Of a stretch of DNA of 64,000 nucleotides, positions 18,024 to 26,891 are shown piece after piece. The stretch is from Chlorobaculum sp. 24CR (GTDB lineage Bacteria > Bacteroidota > Chlorobiia > Chlorobiales > Chlorobiaceae), in contig NZ_SDGU01000012.1 of the NCBI RefSeq assembly GCF_004118635.1, positions 29,369 to 93,368 of the forward strand. The letters run 5' to 3'. The translations under genes and the position numbers were made by a program. How positions within the stretch are numbered: the stretch's first letter is position 1; each line of letters starts with the position of its first letter. The notes beneath the pieces were generated by a model. That model was not told where the DNA came from. It saw only the letters and a program-made list of their open reading frames with translations, and made no database searches.

Positions 18024-18638
18024 TCAGATAGCCGAGCGCCCCTCCATCGCCCGTGAGAGCGTCGCTTCGTCGATGAATTCAAGCTCCGCGCCGACCGGAA
18101 TGCCACGGGCGATCCGGGTGACGTTGATGCCGAGCGGCTTGAGCAGTTTGCTGATATAGAGCGATGTTGTTTCGCCCTCGACCGTGGGGTTGAGCGCAAG
18201 CACCACCTCGCGCACCTCGTCCGATACACTGGGGCCGATGCGCACCAGCAGCTCGCGCACCTTGATGTCGTCGGGGCCGACGCCGTCGAGCGGCGAAATC
18301 ACGCCGTGCAGCACGTGGTACAATCCTTTGTAGTGGCCGGTTTTCTCGAAGGCGAGCACCTCGGTGGGAGATTCGACAACGCAGATAACCGTACGGTCAC
18401 GCCCGGTGGAGGTGCAGAGGTGGCAGGGGTCAACGCCGAGATCGGTGATGTTCTGGCAGACCGAGCAGCGGATCACCTTCTCCTTGACGTCGATAAGGGC
18501 CGACGCGAGCTTTTCGACCTCGGAGCGCCTCTCATGCAGCACATGCATCGTCAGGCGCTGGGCGGTCTTGCGACCAATGCCGGGCAACTTCGCGAACTCT
18601 TCGATAAGCGCCTCGACGGCTCCTGAGCTGTAACGCAT
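18024..18638 (-). CDS. recR: recombination mediator protein RecR
   Basis: 204 residues, the normal length for RecR, which works with RecF and RecO to load RecA on gapped DNA. The helix-hairpin-helix region is near the N-terminus ([17 protein letters not shown]). A four-cysteine zinc finger follows ([18 protein letters not shown]), then a Toprim domain ([29 protein letters not shown]). It begins 12 bases after the ybaB-like gene, a pairing common in bacteria, so co-transcription is likely. Confidence 0.96.
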   Translation of the reverse strand: MRYSSGAVEALIEEFAKLPGIGRKTAQRLTMHVLHERRSEVEKLASALIDVKEKVIRCSVCQNITDLGVDPCHLCTSTGRDRTVICVVESPTEVLAFEKTGHYKGLYHVLHGVISPLDGVGPDDIKVRELLVRIGPSVSDEVREVVLALNPTVEGETTSLYISKLLKPLGINVTRIARGIPVGAELEFIDEATLSRAMEGRSAI

Positions 18639-18650
18639 GAACCGGAGAGC

Positions 18651-18986
18651 CTATCCCTGACCGCCGAACTGCTTCATCAGATCGGCGGGATTGATCATGC
18701 CGCCAGCGGCTTTTTGAATCTCGCTCTGCGCGAGTCGGGCCGAAGCTTCGAGCGCCTTGTTCACGGCGGCCACGACCAGATCCTGCACCATATCGACATC
18801 ATCCATGATCTCCGGATCGATGGTGAGTTCGAGCAGTTTCTGCCGCCCGTTGACCTTCGCCTTGACCATGCCGCCGCCAGCCTCGCCTTCGGAGACGAGC
18901 TTTTCGAGCTGCTTCTGCACATCCTGCATCTTCGAGCCAGCCTCCTGAAGCTGCTTCATCATATCGCCAAAATTGGGCATCGCCAT
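18651..18986 (-). CDS. YbaB/EbfC-family nucleoid-associated protein
   Basis: 111 residues matching the small DNA-binding YbaB/EbfC family: N-terminal helix with [21 protein letters not shown], then the core [24 protein letters not shown] and a C-terminal helix ([19 protein letters not shown]). The protein forms dimers that bind DNA with little sequence preference. The gene precedes recR, the usual arrangement. The C-terminal glycine-rich tail ([15 protein letters not shown]) is short and variable in the family. Confidence 0.93.
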   Translation of the reverse strand: MAMPNFGDMMKQLQEAGSKMQDVQKQLEKLVSEGEAGGGMVKAKVNGRQKLLELTIDPEIMDDVDMVQDLVVAAVNKALEASARLAQSEIQKAAGGMINPADLMKQFGGQG

Positions 18987-19032
18987 GGTTCGTTCTCCTG
19001 TGGTTTTGGCTCAAGGCCGGAAAATCGTGCTC

Positions 19033-19070
19033 ATCGGTCGTATAAGTCCTATACGACTTATACGACCGAT
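19033..19070. repeat. perfect 16-bp palindrome with 7-bp periodicity
   Basis: Arms ATCGGTCGTATAAGTC and GACTTATACGACCGAT are perfectly complementary around the loop CTATAC. The sequence repeats a TCGTATA/AGTCCTA-like unit of about 7 bases. It belongs to the same family as the palindrome at 31799-31842. It lies between the transketolase and ybaB genes and could act as a terminator or attenuator, or be a neutral repeat. Confidence 0.75.
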
Positions 19071-19078
19071 TCTTCCAA

Positions 19079-20062
19079 TCAGCTCTTCCTGCGCAGCGCC
19101 AGGTAAATCTTCTCAAGAATGTCCTCGGTGGTGAGCTTGTACTTTTTCAGCAGGTCGTCGGGCTTGCCCGATTCGCCGAAGGTATCCTCGACGGCGACCA
19201 TCTCGATGGGCACCGGAATGTTGCGGGCGCAGACGCTCGACACCGCTTCGCCGAGACCGGTGTACATCTGGTGCTCCTCGGCGGTCACGATCGCGCCGGT
19301 GTCGTTGGCCGCGCGCACGATGGCGAGCGTGTCGATCGGCTTGATGGTGTGCATGTTGATGACACGCACCGTCACCCCCTCTTTTTCAAGAATTCTTGCC
19401 GCTTCGAGGGCTTTCCAGACCATGATGCCGCAGGCGATGACCGTCACGTCCTTGCCGGGATGCAGCTCGATGGATTTGCCGATCTCGAAGCCATCCTCGT
19501 CGGTGGTGAAATCAGGAACGTTCGGGCGTCCAAAGCGCAGATAGACCGGGCCAACATGTTCGAGGATCGCTTTGGTGGCGCGTCTGGTTTCGCTGTAGTC
19601 GCACGGCACGACAACGGTCATGCGAGGCAGGCTGCGCATGATGCCGATATCTTCGAGAATCTGGTGGGTCGCGCCATCCTCGCCGAGCGTCAGACCGGCG
19701 TGCGAAGCGCAGATTTTCACATTGAGATTGGAGTAGCAGACCGACTGGCGAATCTGGTCGAAGACGCGACCGGTGGCGAACACCGCGAAGGTCGAAGCCA
19801 CGGGCGTCTTGCCGGTGGTGGCCAGGCCGGCAGCCATCGAAATCATGTTCGCTTCGGCAATGCCGGTCTGGATGAAGCGCTCCGGAAACTCTTTACGGAA
19901 GAGGTTCATATTCAGCGACCCGGTCAGGTCGGCGCAGAGCGCGACAACCGAAGGGTTTTCGCGTCCGGCTTCGAGCAGCGCTTCACCGAACCCCGTGCGG
20001 GTAGCCTTGTTGGCCCGTGAAGCGTACTTCACCGGTTCCTCGACGATATTTTTCTCTCCCAT
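19079..20062 (-). CDS. transketolase, C-terminal subunit
   Basis: 327 residues, equal to the pyrimidine-binding plus C-terminal domains of transketolase (residues about 14-180 and 195-320). Seen are [30 protein letters not shown] and [13 protein letters not shown], and a C-terminal domain with [15 protein letters not shown]. Split transketolases need a separate N-terminal subunit carrying the thiamine diphosphate phosphate-binding domain. No such gene is in the window. It would serve the pentose phosphate pathway; green sulfur bacteria have no Calvin cycle. It may instead be another two-subunit thiamine-dependent enzyme of this family. It is divergent from rsmA. Confidence 0.85.
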   Translation of the reverse strand: MGEKNIVEEPVKYASRANKATRTGFGEALLEAGRENPSVVALCADLTGSLNMNLFRKEFPERFIQTGIAEANMISMAAGLATTGKTPVASTFAVFATGRVFDQIRQSVCYSNLNVKICASHAGLTLGEDGATHQILEDIGIMRSLPRMTVVVPCDYSETRRATKAILEHVGPVYLRFGRPNVPDFTTDEDGFEIGKSIELHPGKDVTVIACGIMVWKALEAARILEKEGVTVRVINMHTIKPIDTLAIVRAANDTGAIVTAEEHQMYTGLGEAVSSVCARNIPVPIEMVAVEDTFGESGKPDDLLKKYKLTTEDILEKIYLALRRKS

Positions 20063-20165
20063 TAATGACAGAATACCTTAGATTGGAAAAAATTGCGCGG
20101 GCCCCGGACTTCCGGGTTAACCTCTGCCCACTTATCACGTTGCGATCACAGAGCAAAGGCCGACG
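20063..20165. promoter_or_regulatory. divergent promoter region between the transketolase gene and rsmA
   Basis: About 100 bases separate two divergent starts, so both promoters must be here or overlap the genes. I cannot identify boxes with confidence. AAAGG lies just upstream of the rsmA ATG as a weak ribosome-binding site. Confidence 0.4.
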
Positions 20166-20963
20166 ATGAAAGTTGAATATAAGCATACGCATATAGCGGC
20201 AAAAAAAAATTTGGGCCAAAACTTCCTGCTCGACAAGAACATCCCGAAGAAGATCGTCCGTGAGTCGGGAATCAGGGAAGGCGACCGGGTGCTTGAAATC
20301 GGCCCCGGCTTCGGCGCGCTCACGACGGCGATTCTCGAAACAGTGCCATCGTTCACCGCCATCGAGAAAGACCGCGAGCTGGCGAGGTTCATTCGTGAGG
20401 AGCACCCGCAGATCGAACTCATCGAGGGCGACTTCCTCAAGGCGCCGCTCGAACCGCTCGCCGCAGGCGGCAAACTCCACGTGCTCGGCAACATCCCCTA
20501 CTCCATCACCAGCCCGATTCTCTTCCGGCTGCTCGACAACCGGCACCTCATCGCCTCGGCAACGCTGATGATGCAGCACGAAGTCGCCCAGCGCATCGCC
20601 GCCGTGCCCGGCACGAAGGAGTACGGCATCCTCGCCGTGCAGATGCAGGTGTTCTGCGACGTGAAATATCTCTTCAAGGTAGGCCGCGCCGTCTTCAAAC
20701 CCCGCCCGGAAGTTGACAGCGCCGTCATCCGCCTGGTGCCGAAAGCAGATGAACCGGTGGAGGACAGCGAAGGCTTCCGGCTCTTTGTACGAAGAGCTTT
20801 CCACCAGCGCCGCAAAACGCTCTGGAACAATTTGAAGAAATATTACGACACCTCCGAAGTACCGGAAGCAACGCTCAAGCTACGAGCGGAAGCGCTGACA
20901 GTGGGAGAGTTGATCGAGCTGTTCGGGATGGCGCGGGTGATTGATGGAGATGAAACATTATGA
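20166..20963 (+). CDS. rsmA: 16S rRNA dimethyladenosine transferase
   Basis: 265 residues, the usual length of RsmA/KsgA, which dimethylates two adjacent adenines in the 3'-terminal hairpin of 16S rRNA during small-subunit assembly. The N-terminus shows [12 protein letters not shown]. The SAM-binding motif is [12 protein letters not shown] (about 42-53), and the catalytic NIPY motif occurs as [11 protein letters not shown] (about 112-122). A C-terminal domain with [15 protein letters not shown] follows. It stands alone on the plus strand, facing the radical SAM gene. Confidence 0.97.
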   Translation: MKVEYKHTHIAAKKNLGQNFLLDKNIPKKIVRESGIREGDRVLEIGPGFGALTTAILETVPSFTAIEKDRELARFIREEHPQIELIEGDFLKAPLEPLAAGGKLHVLGNIPYSITSPILFRLLDNRHLIASATLMMQHEVAQRIAAVPGTKEYGILAVQMQVFCDVKYLFKVGRAVFKPRPEVDSAVIRLVPKADEPVEDSEGFRLFVRRAFHQRRKTLWNNLKKYYDTSEVPEATLKLRAEALTVGELIELFGMARVIDGDETL

Positions 20964-20980
20964 ACAAAAAAAAGACGTCA

Positions 20981-21829
20981 CTATATGTCGCATATTTTAC
21001 ACAATTCTAAATTCGCCCTATTCCCTTTCCTCAGCTCTTTTCTGTATTTGACAAAAGGCGTGCTTTCCCAAATTTCTTTTATTGACTGCGTCCTCACATC
21101 GCCCATTTCTATTTTACCAAAAAAATCATTACAACATAGCACAACCTTTCCCCTGTAATCTATACATAACTGAAAAAAAGGATTGGTACATACTTTTTTT
21201 AATGGAAGCTGAGTGTTAGTAGTTACAAGACCCGCTCTATTCTGAATACTCAACAAATCGAAAACATGAGCATAAAAATGCTTCATCTCTCTTTTATCAA
21301 GAGACTGCATTATACCTTCAATATTTTTGCTAAGCTTGCCATCATATTGAGATATATTTGCATAATCCAAACCATTTCTCCTCAATAACTTCCACAGCTC
21401 AAGACTTAGTACATCACCATTTGTATTCAAATAGATATAACACGAAGGAAGTTGCTCTCTGATATACTTAATAAAATCAGGAAGTCTTTTATCAAGCAAT
21501 GGCTCGTTATATAAATTGAAGGCAATCGAACCCTTAAATCTCATTTCAACCAACTGATTTACAATATCATAAAAAAGCGACTCTTCAAGAAATCCATTAT
21601 TAGGCCTACGAAAAGTACTGTTTGGACACCAAGCACATCGCCTATTGCATGCCGAGTTAATTTCAATTAATACTGATTTTATATTATTTCTATTAACAAC
21701 CTTTATCAACACCAAATTAACAAAATAATTAAAACGCCCTTTAATAAACGCCTTAAGATATGCTCCCTTGTCATCCGAAGAAATAAGCTTAGTCGCTTTA
21801 ACAACAGCTTCATTTATCAAGCGAATCAT
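20981..21829 (-). CDS. orphan radical SAM protein with SPASM-like C-terminus
   Basis: 282 residues. Residues about 60-68 carry the [4Fe-4S]/SAM motif CNRRCAWCP (CxxxCxxC), followed by GFLEESLFYDI and FNLYNEPLLDKRLPDFI as in the radical SAM barrel. The C-terminal part has C-rich segments FFQLCIDYRGKVVLCCNDFFG and LELCKICDI, typical of SPASM/twitch domains that bind extra clusters. SPASM proteins modify peptides or sugars. No precursor peptide, glycosyltransferase or partner gene is seen nearby. The gene is strikingly AT-rich compared with its neighbours, which suggests recent transfer. The substrate cannot be deduced. Confidence 0.8.
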   Translation of the reverse strand: MIRLINEAVVKATKLISSDDKGAYLKAFIKGRFNYFVNLVLIKVVNRNNIKSVLIEINSACNRRCAWCPNSTFRRPNNGFLEESLFYDIVNQLVEMRFKGSIAFNLYNEPLLDKRLPDFIKYIREQLPSCYIYLNTNGDVLSLELWKLLRRNGLDYANISQYDGKLSKNIEGIMQSLDKREMKHFYAHVFDLLSIQNRAGLVTTNTQLPLKKVCTNPFFQLCIDYRGKVVLCCNDFFGKIEMGDVRTQSIKEIWESTPFVKYRKELRKGNRANLELCKICDI

Positions 21830-22746
21830 TACAGAAAATGATCAGTATTACAAGAAATTATAAAAAATCCCCATATACAGGAAAAAAGAATAACAAAAAA
21901 GCATGGAATGCGAATTCATTTCACTCACGAATAAAGAGATTCAAAATTTTAATAACCAAACCGCTATTAAGAGCACTGCTTTGTACAACCGTACCATAAC
22001 GGGCTCGCACAAGAGATGTTTGAGTTGGGCACAAGTGAAGTACTGATGGGTGCCCGTGCATCTGGGGGCGTAACCTGAAAACAACTGAACTTGTTTATTT
22101 GACTACGATGATTAGTTAATAAATTTTCAAAAACTTCACAACTTATTTTTTATCCCGCCATCTATCCTCCCCTGTAATGCAATAAAAATTCAAGACTTAC
22201 AAAATGACATATAAAACTCATAAATAAACGATTAAATAGAAATCAATTTTCATATACTAACAACATCATCACGCCATCATGAAAATATTATATCATTTCA
22301 CAAAAAGAAGATAGCCAACATCCTGTCATAGCATTTCATCTGTCATCACCGTGATGAAAAGATGAAATCTCCGCGCGGGCAAAATCGTGAATCGCATCGC
22401 TTTCACGAGAATCCGGATTGACTCGCGGCTTCGCTCCCCGCACTTTCTTACCTCATCCATAAAGCTTGCCGTTGTCGTGACGGCTGATGGCTGGCGCGAT
22501 TTTTGGCGTAACAACCCCATCAGGCCATCGGGAAATCCTGCCGGAAGGTATCGCAAAACGTGATGATAGTACATGTTGTGTTGTGTATGTTTAGGATTTC
22601 GTGCTTACCTTTGGGGTAAATTCGCCAACCAGCCATTCGTGGACATGCGGGATTCTCAGCAGCATCACTTCTTGCGCAGCTCCGGCGTCCGGCAGTCCGC
22701 CTCTCCCTTACCATCATTAACCTCATAGTTCAAGGGGGCTTGCAGT
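21830..22746. other. gene-free, mostly AT-rich region between the radical SAM gene and the propionate operon
   Basis: About 900 bases. 21830-22320 is very AT-rich with no protein-like frame, apart from a short open stretch near 22000-22075 that might be a gene remnant. 22330-22370 holds nested inverted repeats (ATTTCATCT/AGATGAAAT around TCATCACCGGTGATGA-like sequence, with one base shift). 22370-22740 is GC-richer and must contain the promoter and leader of prpE. AAGGGGGC at 22732-22739 is its probable ribosome-binding site. I looked for a cobalamin riboswitch and did not recognise one. Confidence 0.45.
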
Positions 22747-24648
22747 ATGTCACCACTCTACAGCGACGTTCACCGTCAGTCGATTGAAAACCCGGAAGAG
22801 TTCTGGGGCGCGCTTGCTGAAAAGCTCCACTGGTACAAGCCGTGGAACAAGGTGCTCGACGACTCGAATCCGCCGTTCTACCGGTGGTTCGCAGGCGGCG
22901 TCACCAACACCTGCTACAACGCCCTCGACCGGCACGTCGATGAGGGACGCGGCAACCAGATGGCGGTGATCTACGACAGCCCCGTCACCGGCACCATCGA
23001 AAAGTTCACCTTCCGCGAGTTCCGCGACAAGGTGGCGCTCTTCGCCGGTGCGCTCCAGGCTCGCGGCGTTCGCAAGGGCGACCGCATCATCATCTACATG
23101 CCGATGATCCCCGAAGCGCTTGTGGCGATGCTCGCCTGCGCCCGGCTCGGCGCGATTCACTCGGTGGTCTTCGGCGGCTTCGCCTCGCACGAACTGGCCG
23201 TGCGCATCGACGACTGCAAGCCCAAGGTGATCGTTTCGGCGTCGTGCGGCATCGAGCATGGCAAAATCATCGACTACAAGCGGCTGCTCGACTTCGCCAT
23301 CGAGCTGGCCCACTTCAAGCCCGAAATCTGCATCATCCACCAGCGCGAGCAACTGAAAGCCGAGCTGAACGAGGAGCGCGACCTGACCTGGAAGCAGGCG
23401 CTGCTCGGCGTCGCTCCGGCGCAATGCACACCGGTCGAATCGACCGATCCGCTCTATATTCTTTATACCTCCGGCACCACCGGCCAGCCGAAGGGCATCG
23501 TGCGCGACAACGGCGGGCACATGGTGGCGATGCAGTGGACGATGGAGAGCGTCTATAACGTCAAGCCGGGCGAGGTGTTCTGGGCGGCCAGCGACGTCGG
23601 CTGGGTGGTGGGCCACTCCTACATCGTCTATGCCCCGCTCCTGCACGGCTGCACGACGATCGTCTTCGAGGGCAAGCCGGTCGGCACCCCCGATCCCGGC
23701 ACCTTCTGGCGCATCATCAGCGAGCACGACGTTTCGGTAATGTTTACCGCGCCGACCGCGTTCCGGGCGATCAAGAAAGAGGATCCCGAAGGCAACTACA
23801 TCCGTCGCTACAACTTCTCGAAATTCCGGACGCTCTTCCTGGCGGGCGAGCGCGCCGATCCCGACACGGTGCGCTGGGCCGAAAAGCAGCTCAAGGTTCC
23901 GGTGATCGACCACTGGTGGCAGACCGAGACCGGCTGGGCCATCGCGGCCAACTGCCAGGGCATCGAACCCGGCCCGGTCAAGTACGGCTCGGCCTCCAAA
24001 GCGGTTCCGGGCTACGACGTGAAGGTGGTCAACGAGGCGCTCGAAGAGCTTCCCCACGGCACGATGGGCGACATCGTCGTCAAGCTGCCGCTGCCCCCCG
24101 GCACCATGACGACGCTCTGGCGGGCCGATATCCGCTTCGTCGAGAGCTACATGAAGCATTTCCCCGGCTACTACCAGACCAGCGACGCGGGCTACATCGA
24201 CGAGGATGGCTATATCTATATTATGTCGCGCACGGATGACATCATCAACGTCGCGGGCCATCGCCTTTCGACCGGCGCCATTGAGGCGGAGCTGTGCGAG
24301 CACCCGGACGTTGCCGAAAGCGCGGTGATCGGCGTACACGACGACCTCAAGGGCGAAGTGCCGCTGGGATTCCTCGTGCTCAAATCGGGCGTCGATACGC
24401 CGCCGGAGATGATCGTCAAACACGTCGTCGAGTACGTGCGCGAGAACATCGGCCCGGTCGCCTCGTTCAAGCAGGCGATCATCGTCAAGCGCCTGCCGAA
24501 GACCCGGTCGGGCAAAATCCTGCGCTCCACGATGCGCAAGATCGCCAACTCGGAGGCCTACGCCATACCGCCGACCATCGACGACCCGGCGATCCTCGAC
24601 GAAATCAAAGAGGCTCTGCAAACCATCGGCTATGCCAAAACTTCGTAA
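22747..24648 (+). CDS. prpE: propionyl-CoA synthetase (acetyl-CoA synthetase family)
   Basis: 633 residues, ANL-superfamily AMP-forming acyl-CoA ligase activating propionate (or acetate) to the CoA thioester. The P-loop-like motif is YTSGTTGQPKGIVRDNGGH (about 240-258). DVGWVVGHSY, HWWQTETGW and the C-terminal catalytic-lysine motif KTRSGKILR follow. The IVRDNGGH variant and the total length fit PrpE better than Acs, which has about 20 more residues. First gene of a six-gene operon leading to succinyl-CoA, which supports propionate as substrate; 18 bases separate it from the epimerase gene. Family is certain; preference for propionate over acetate is inferred from motif and context. Confidence 0.85.
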   Translation: MSPLYSDVHRQSIENPEEFWGALAEKLHWYKPWNKVLDDSNPPFYRWFAGGVTNTCYNALDRHVDEGRGNQMAVIYDSPVTGTIEKFTFREFRDKVALFAGALQARGVRKGDRIIIYMPMIPEALVAMLACARLGAIHSVVFGGFASHELAVRIDDCKPKVIVSASCGIEHGKIIDYKRLLDFAIELAHFKPEICIIHQREQLKAELNEERDLTWKQALLGVAPAQCTPVESTDPLYILYTSGTTGQPKGIVRDNGGHMVAMQWTMESVYNVKPGEVFWAASDVGWVVGHSYIVYAPLLHGCTTIVFEGKPVGTPDPGTFWRIISEHDVSVMFTAPTAFRAIKKEDPEGNYIRRYNFSKFRTLFLAGERADPDTVRWAEKQLKVPVIDHWWQTETGWAIAANCQGIEPGPVKYGSASKAVPGYDVKVVNEALEELPHGTMGDIVVKLPLPPGTMTTLWRADIRFVESYMKHFPGYYQTSDAGYIDEDGYIYIMSRTDDIINVAGHRLSTGAIEAELCEHPDVAESAVIGVHDDLKGEVPLGFLVLKSGVDTPPEMIVKHVVEYVRENIGPVASFKQAIIVKRLPKTRSGKILRSTMRKIANSEAYAIPPTIDDPAILDEIKEALQTIGYAKTS

Positions 24649-24666
24649 AACAGATAAACCGTCACC

Positions 24667-25092
24667 ATGATCGACAGAATCGACCATATCGCCATCGCGG
24701 TAGAGAACCTCGACAACGCCATCGACACCTGGACCAAGCTCCTCGGATGCAGCCGCTCGGCGGTCACGATCCACGAGGTTCCATCAGAAAAGGTGCGCGC
24801 GGCCTTCATTGCCGTGGGCCAGACAAAAATCGAACTGCTCGAACCGCTTGGCGATGACGGCCCGATTGCTAAATTCCTTTCGAAAAATGGCGAAGGAATG
24901 CACCACATCGCGCTCGCGACCGACGACGCAGCGGCGGAGGCCGAACGGGCTGCCGCCCTCGGCATCACGCCTCTTGGCGAGCCTTCGACGGGCGCGGGCG
25001 GCAAGAAGATCGTCTTTCTCCATCCCCGCCAGACCAACCGTGTGCTTGTCGAATTCGTTGAACCCAAACCCGATCATTCATTCATCCCGTGA
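24667..25092 (+). CDS. mce: methylmalonyl-CoA epimerase
   Basis: 141 residues, vicinal-oxygen-chelate fold with two beta-alpha-beta modules. It interconverts (S)- and (R)-methylmalonyl-CoA. The start IDHIAIAVENLDNAI supplies the first metal-binding histidine, HHIALATDD (about residue 78) the second, and VLVEFVEP near the end the glutamate. The length is typical. Its stop overlaps the next gene's GTG start (GTGA), showing tight translational coupling. It links the carboxylase and mutase steps encoded on either side. Confidence 0.93.
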   Translation: MIDRIDHIAIAVENLDNAIDTWTKLLGCSRSAVTIHEVPSEKVRAAFIAVGQTKIELLEPLGDDGPIAKFLSKNGEGMHHIALATDDAAAEAERAAALGITPLGEPSTGAGGKKIVFLHPRQTNRVLVEFVEPKPDHSFIP

Positions 25093-26879
25093 CCGTGAAA
25101 CACTTCTTCCTGCCTTTCGAGAAAACAAAGGGGTTCAGCTACAGCGCGAAGTCAATTGAACGACTTTCGGAATACGAAAAATACCAGCTCTCCTTCCACC
25201 CCGAACGCCCGAAATACCTCGACTACCTCGCGGTTTTCGACAACGTGGAGGAGTGCCTGTCCAGCGACCTGCACGGCAGTTGCCTGATCCAGACCCACCG
25301 CGCCGAACTCCGCCGCAACGGCGTTGCGTGGCCGGTGATGCTCATCGGCCAACAATCCGCGCCGACCTCCGATTTTGGCGAACTGACCAGAATCATGCAG
25401 GACGAGGCCGAGGTCAAAAAGTGGAACCACGGCATGCCCACCCCCGCCGCCTTCGGGAAGGCGATCGAGGCGATAGCCATCGCGGAGCGCGAGAACCGCA
25501 CCGTTATTACGGTGATCGACACGGCGGGAGCCGACCCGACCGAGGAGTCTGAAGCCGGAGGCATCGCCTGGAAGATCGGGCGATGCATGCAGGCGCTCGC
25601 CGAGGCGACCGTGCCGACCATTTCGGTCATCATCAATCGCGGATGCAGCGGCGGAGCCATCGCGCTCACCGGCTGCGACGCGGTACTCGCCATGGAGTAC
25701 TCGACCTATCTGGTCATTTCGCCCGAAGCGTGCTCGTCGATTCTGTTCCACACGAGGGACAAGGCGAACCTCGCCGCCGAAATCTCGCAGATCACCTCAA
25801 AGGAGGGGCTGAAAAACGGCATCGTCGATGAACTGATCGACGAACCGGCAGGCCCGGCGCACCGCTTCCCCGGCGAGGCGCTCGAATCGTTCCGCGAGGT
25901 GCTCGGTCGCCGGATCGAAGCGTTCGGCAAAGCGCCCGTCGAATCGCTTCAGGAGCGGCGCGTTGAACGCTGGGCCAGGATCGGCCAGTGGAACACGACC
26001 ACTGAAAAAGAGATCGCGGGCTACGAAAAGCGGGTCTCGAATTTCATCCCGAAACCCGAACGGAACCTTTTCATCCCCCGCCACAAAGGCTGCCGGAACG
26101 ACGAAAAACGGCAAATCGCCGATCCGGTGCTCTACAGCAAACTGCTCTCGAACAACTTTGTGTGCTGCGTCTGCGGATTCCGTTACACCCGGTTGACCGC
26201 GCACGACTACATCGACCTGGTTCTCGACGCCGGTTCGTTCGCCGAACACACCGAGACGCGCTACATCGTTGACCGCGACATTCTCGGCTTCCCCGACTAC
26301 GCCGCAAAGCTCTGCGAGGCTCGCGAAAAGAACGGCATGGCAACGGCGCTCATCACCGGCGACGGCACGGTCGGCGGGCGCGACGTGGTGGTTTGCGCCA
26401 CGAGTTTCGGATTCCTCGGCGGCTCGTTCTGCATGTCCACCGGCGAAAAGATATGGCGAGCTTCGCGAATCGCCATCGAGCGCCGCCTCCCGCTCATCAT
26501 CCAGGCGGCGGGCGGCGGGGCACGAATGCACGAGGGGTGCTCCTCGATGGTGAGCATCCCGAAGATTCACCTCGCCTTGTCGCTCGTCGAACAGGCCGGG
26601 CTGCCACTCATCACCATCGTCACCGACCCGACGCTTGGCGGCGTGGCCATCGGCTTCGGCTCGCGCGGCATCAGAATTTTCGAGCACAACGCAGCCAACA
26701 TCGGCTTTTCGGGCAAGCGCGTCATCGAACAATACACTGGCAAAAAAACCTCGAAGGAGTTCCAGACCACCGGCTGGCTCCAGCAAAAAGGCTTCGTCGA
26801 TCTGGTGGCCCATCCGCTTGAACTGAAAAGCCGCATCGCCGAAATCATTCGCAACCACTCGCAACGCCGAGACACCTGA
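25089..26879 (+). CDS. fused AccA-AccD-type carboxyltransferase, probably for propionyl-CoA
   Basis: 596 residues. Residues about 1-310 resemble AccA, the alpha carboxyltransferase subunit (HGMPTPAAFGKAIEA, VIDTAGADPTEESE, STYLVISPEACSSIL). Residues about 335-596 resemble AccD, the beta subunit (TAHDYIDLVLDAGSF, QAAGGGARMHEGCSSM, LPLITIVTDPTLGGV). The AccD zinc ribbon is reduced to one pair (CCVCG). Order alpha-beta in one chain is unusual for bacteria. Between the epimerase and mutase genes, it most likely carboxylates propionyl-CoA to methylmalonyl-CoA. Biotin carboxylase and biotin carrier genes are not in this operon. Acetyl-CoA carboxylase activity, or a decarboxylase role, cannot be excluded. 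Start is GTG 25089. Confidence 0.8.
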   Translation: MTVKHFFLPFEKTKGFSYSAKSIERLSEYEKYQLSFHPERPKYLDYLAVFDNVEECLSSDLHGSCLIQTHRAELRRNGVAWPVMLIGQQSAPTSDFGELTRIMQDEAEVKKWNHGMPTPAAFGKAIEAIAIAERENRTVITVIDTAGADPTEESEAGGIAWKIGRCMQALAEATVPTISVIINRGCSGGAIALTGCDAVLAMEYSTYLVISPEACSSILFHTRDKANLAAEISQITSKEGLKNGIVDELIDEPAGPAHRFPGEALESFREVLGRRIEAFGKAPVESLQERRVERWARIGQWNTTTEKEIAGYEKRVSNFIPKPERNLFIPRHKGCRNDEKRQIADPVLYSKLLSNNFVCCVCGFRYTRLTAHDYIDLVLDAGSFAEHTETRYIVDRDILGFPDYAAKLCEAREKNGMATALITGDGTVGGRDVVVCATSFGFLGGSFCMSTGEKIWRASRIAIERRLPLIIQAAGGGARMHEGCSSMVSIPKIHLALSLVEQAGLPLITIVTDPTLGGVAIGFGSRGIRIFEHNAANIGFSGKRVIEQYTGKKTSKEFQTTGWLQQKGFVDLVAHPLELKSRIAEIIRNHSQRRDT

Positions 26880-26891
26880 ACACCACGAACG

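Noticed and set aside
22326..22574. 82-residue minus-strand frame upstream of prpE
   Set aside because: No recognisable family, no ribosome-binding site, and it overlaps inverted repeats.
22560..22746. cobalamin riboswitch upstream of the mutase operon
   Set aside because: Looked for because the mutase uses B12, but the conserved B12-box-like sequence was not found.
22750..24774. 674-residue open frame on the minus strand
   Set aside because: It lies fully opposite prpE, is Asp/Arg/His/Val-rich like other mirror frames of GC-rich genes, and matches no family.
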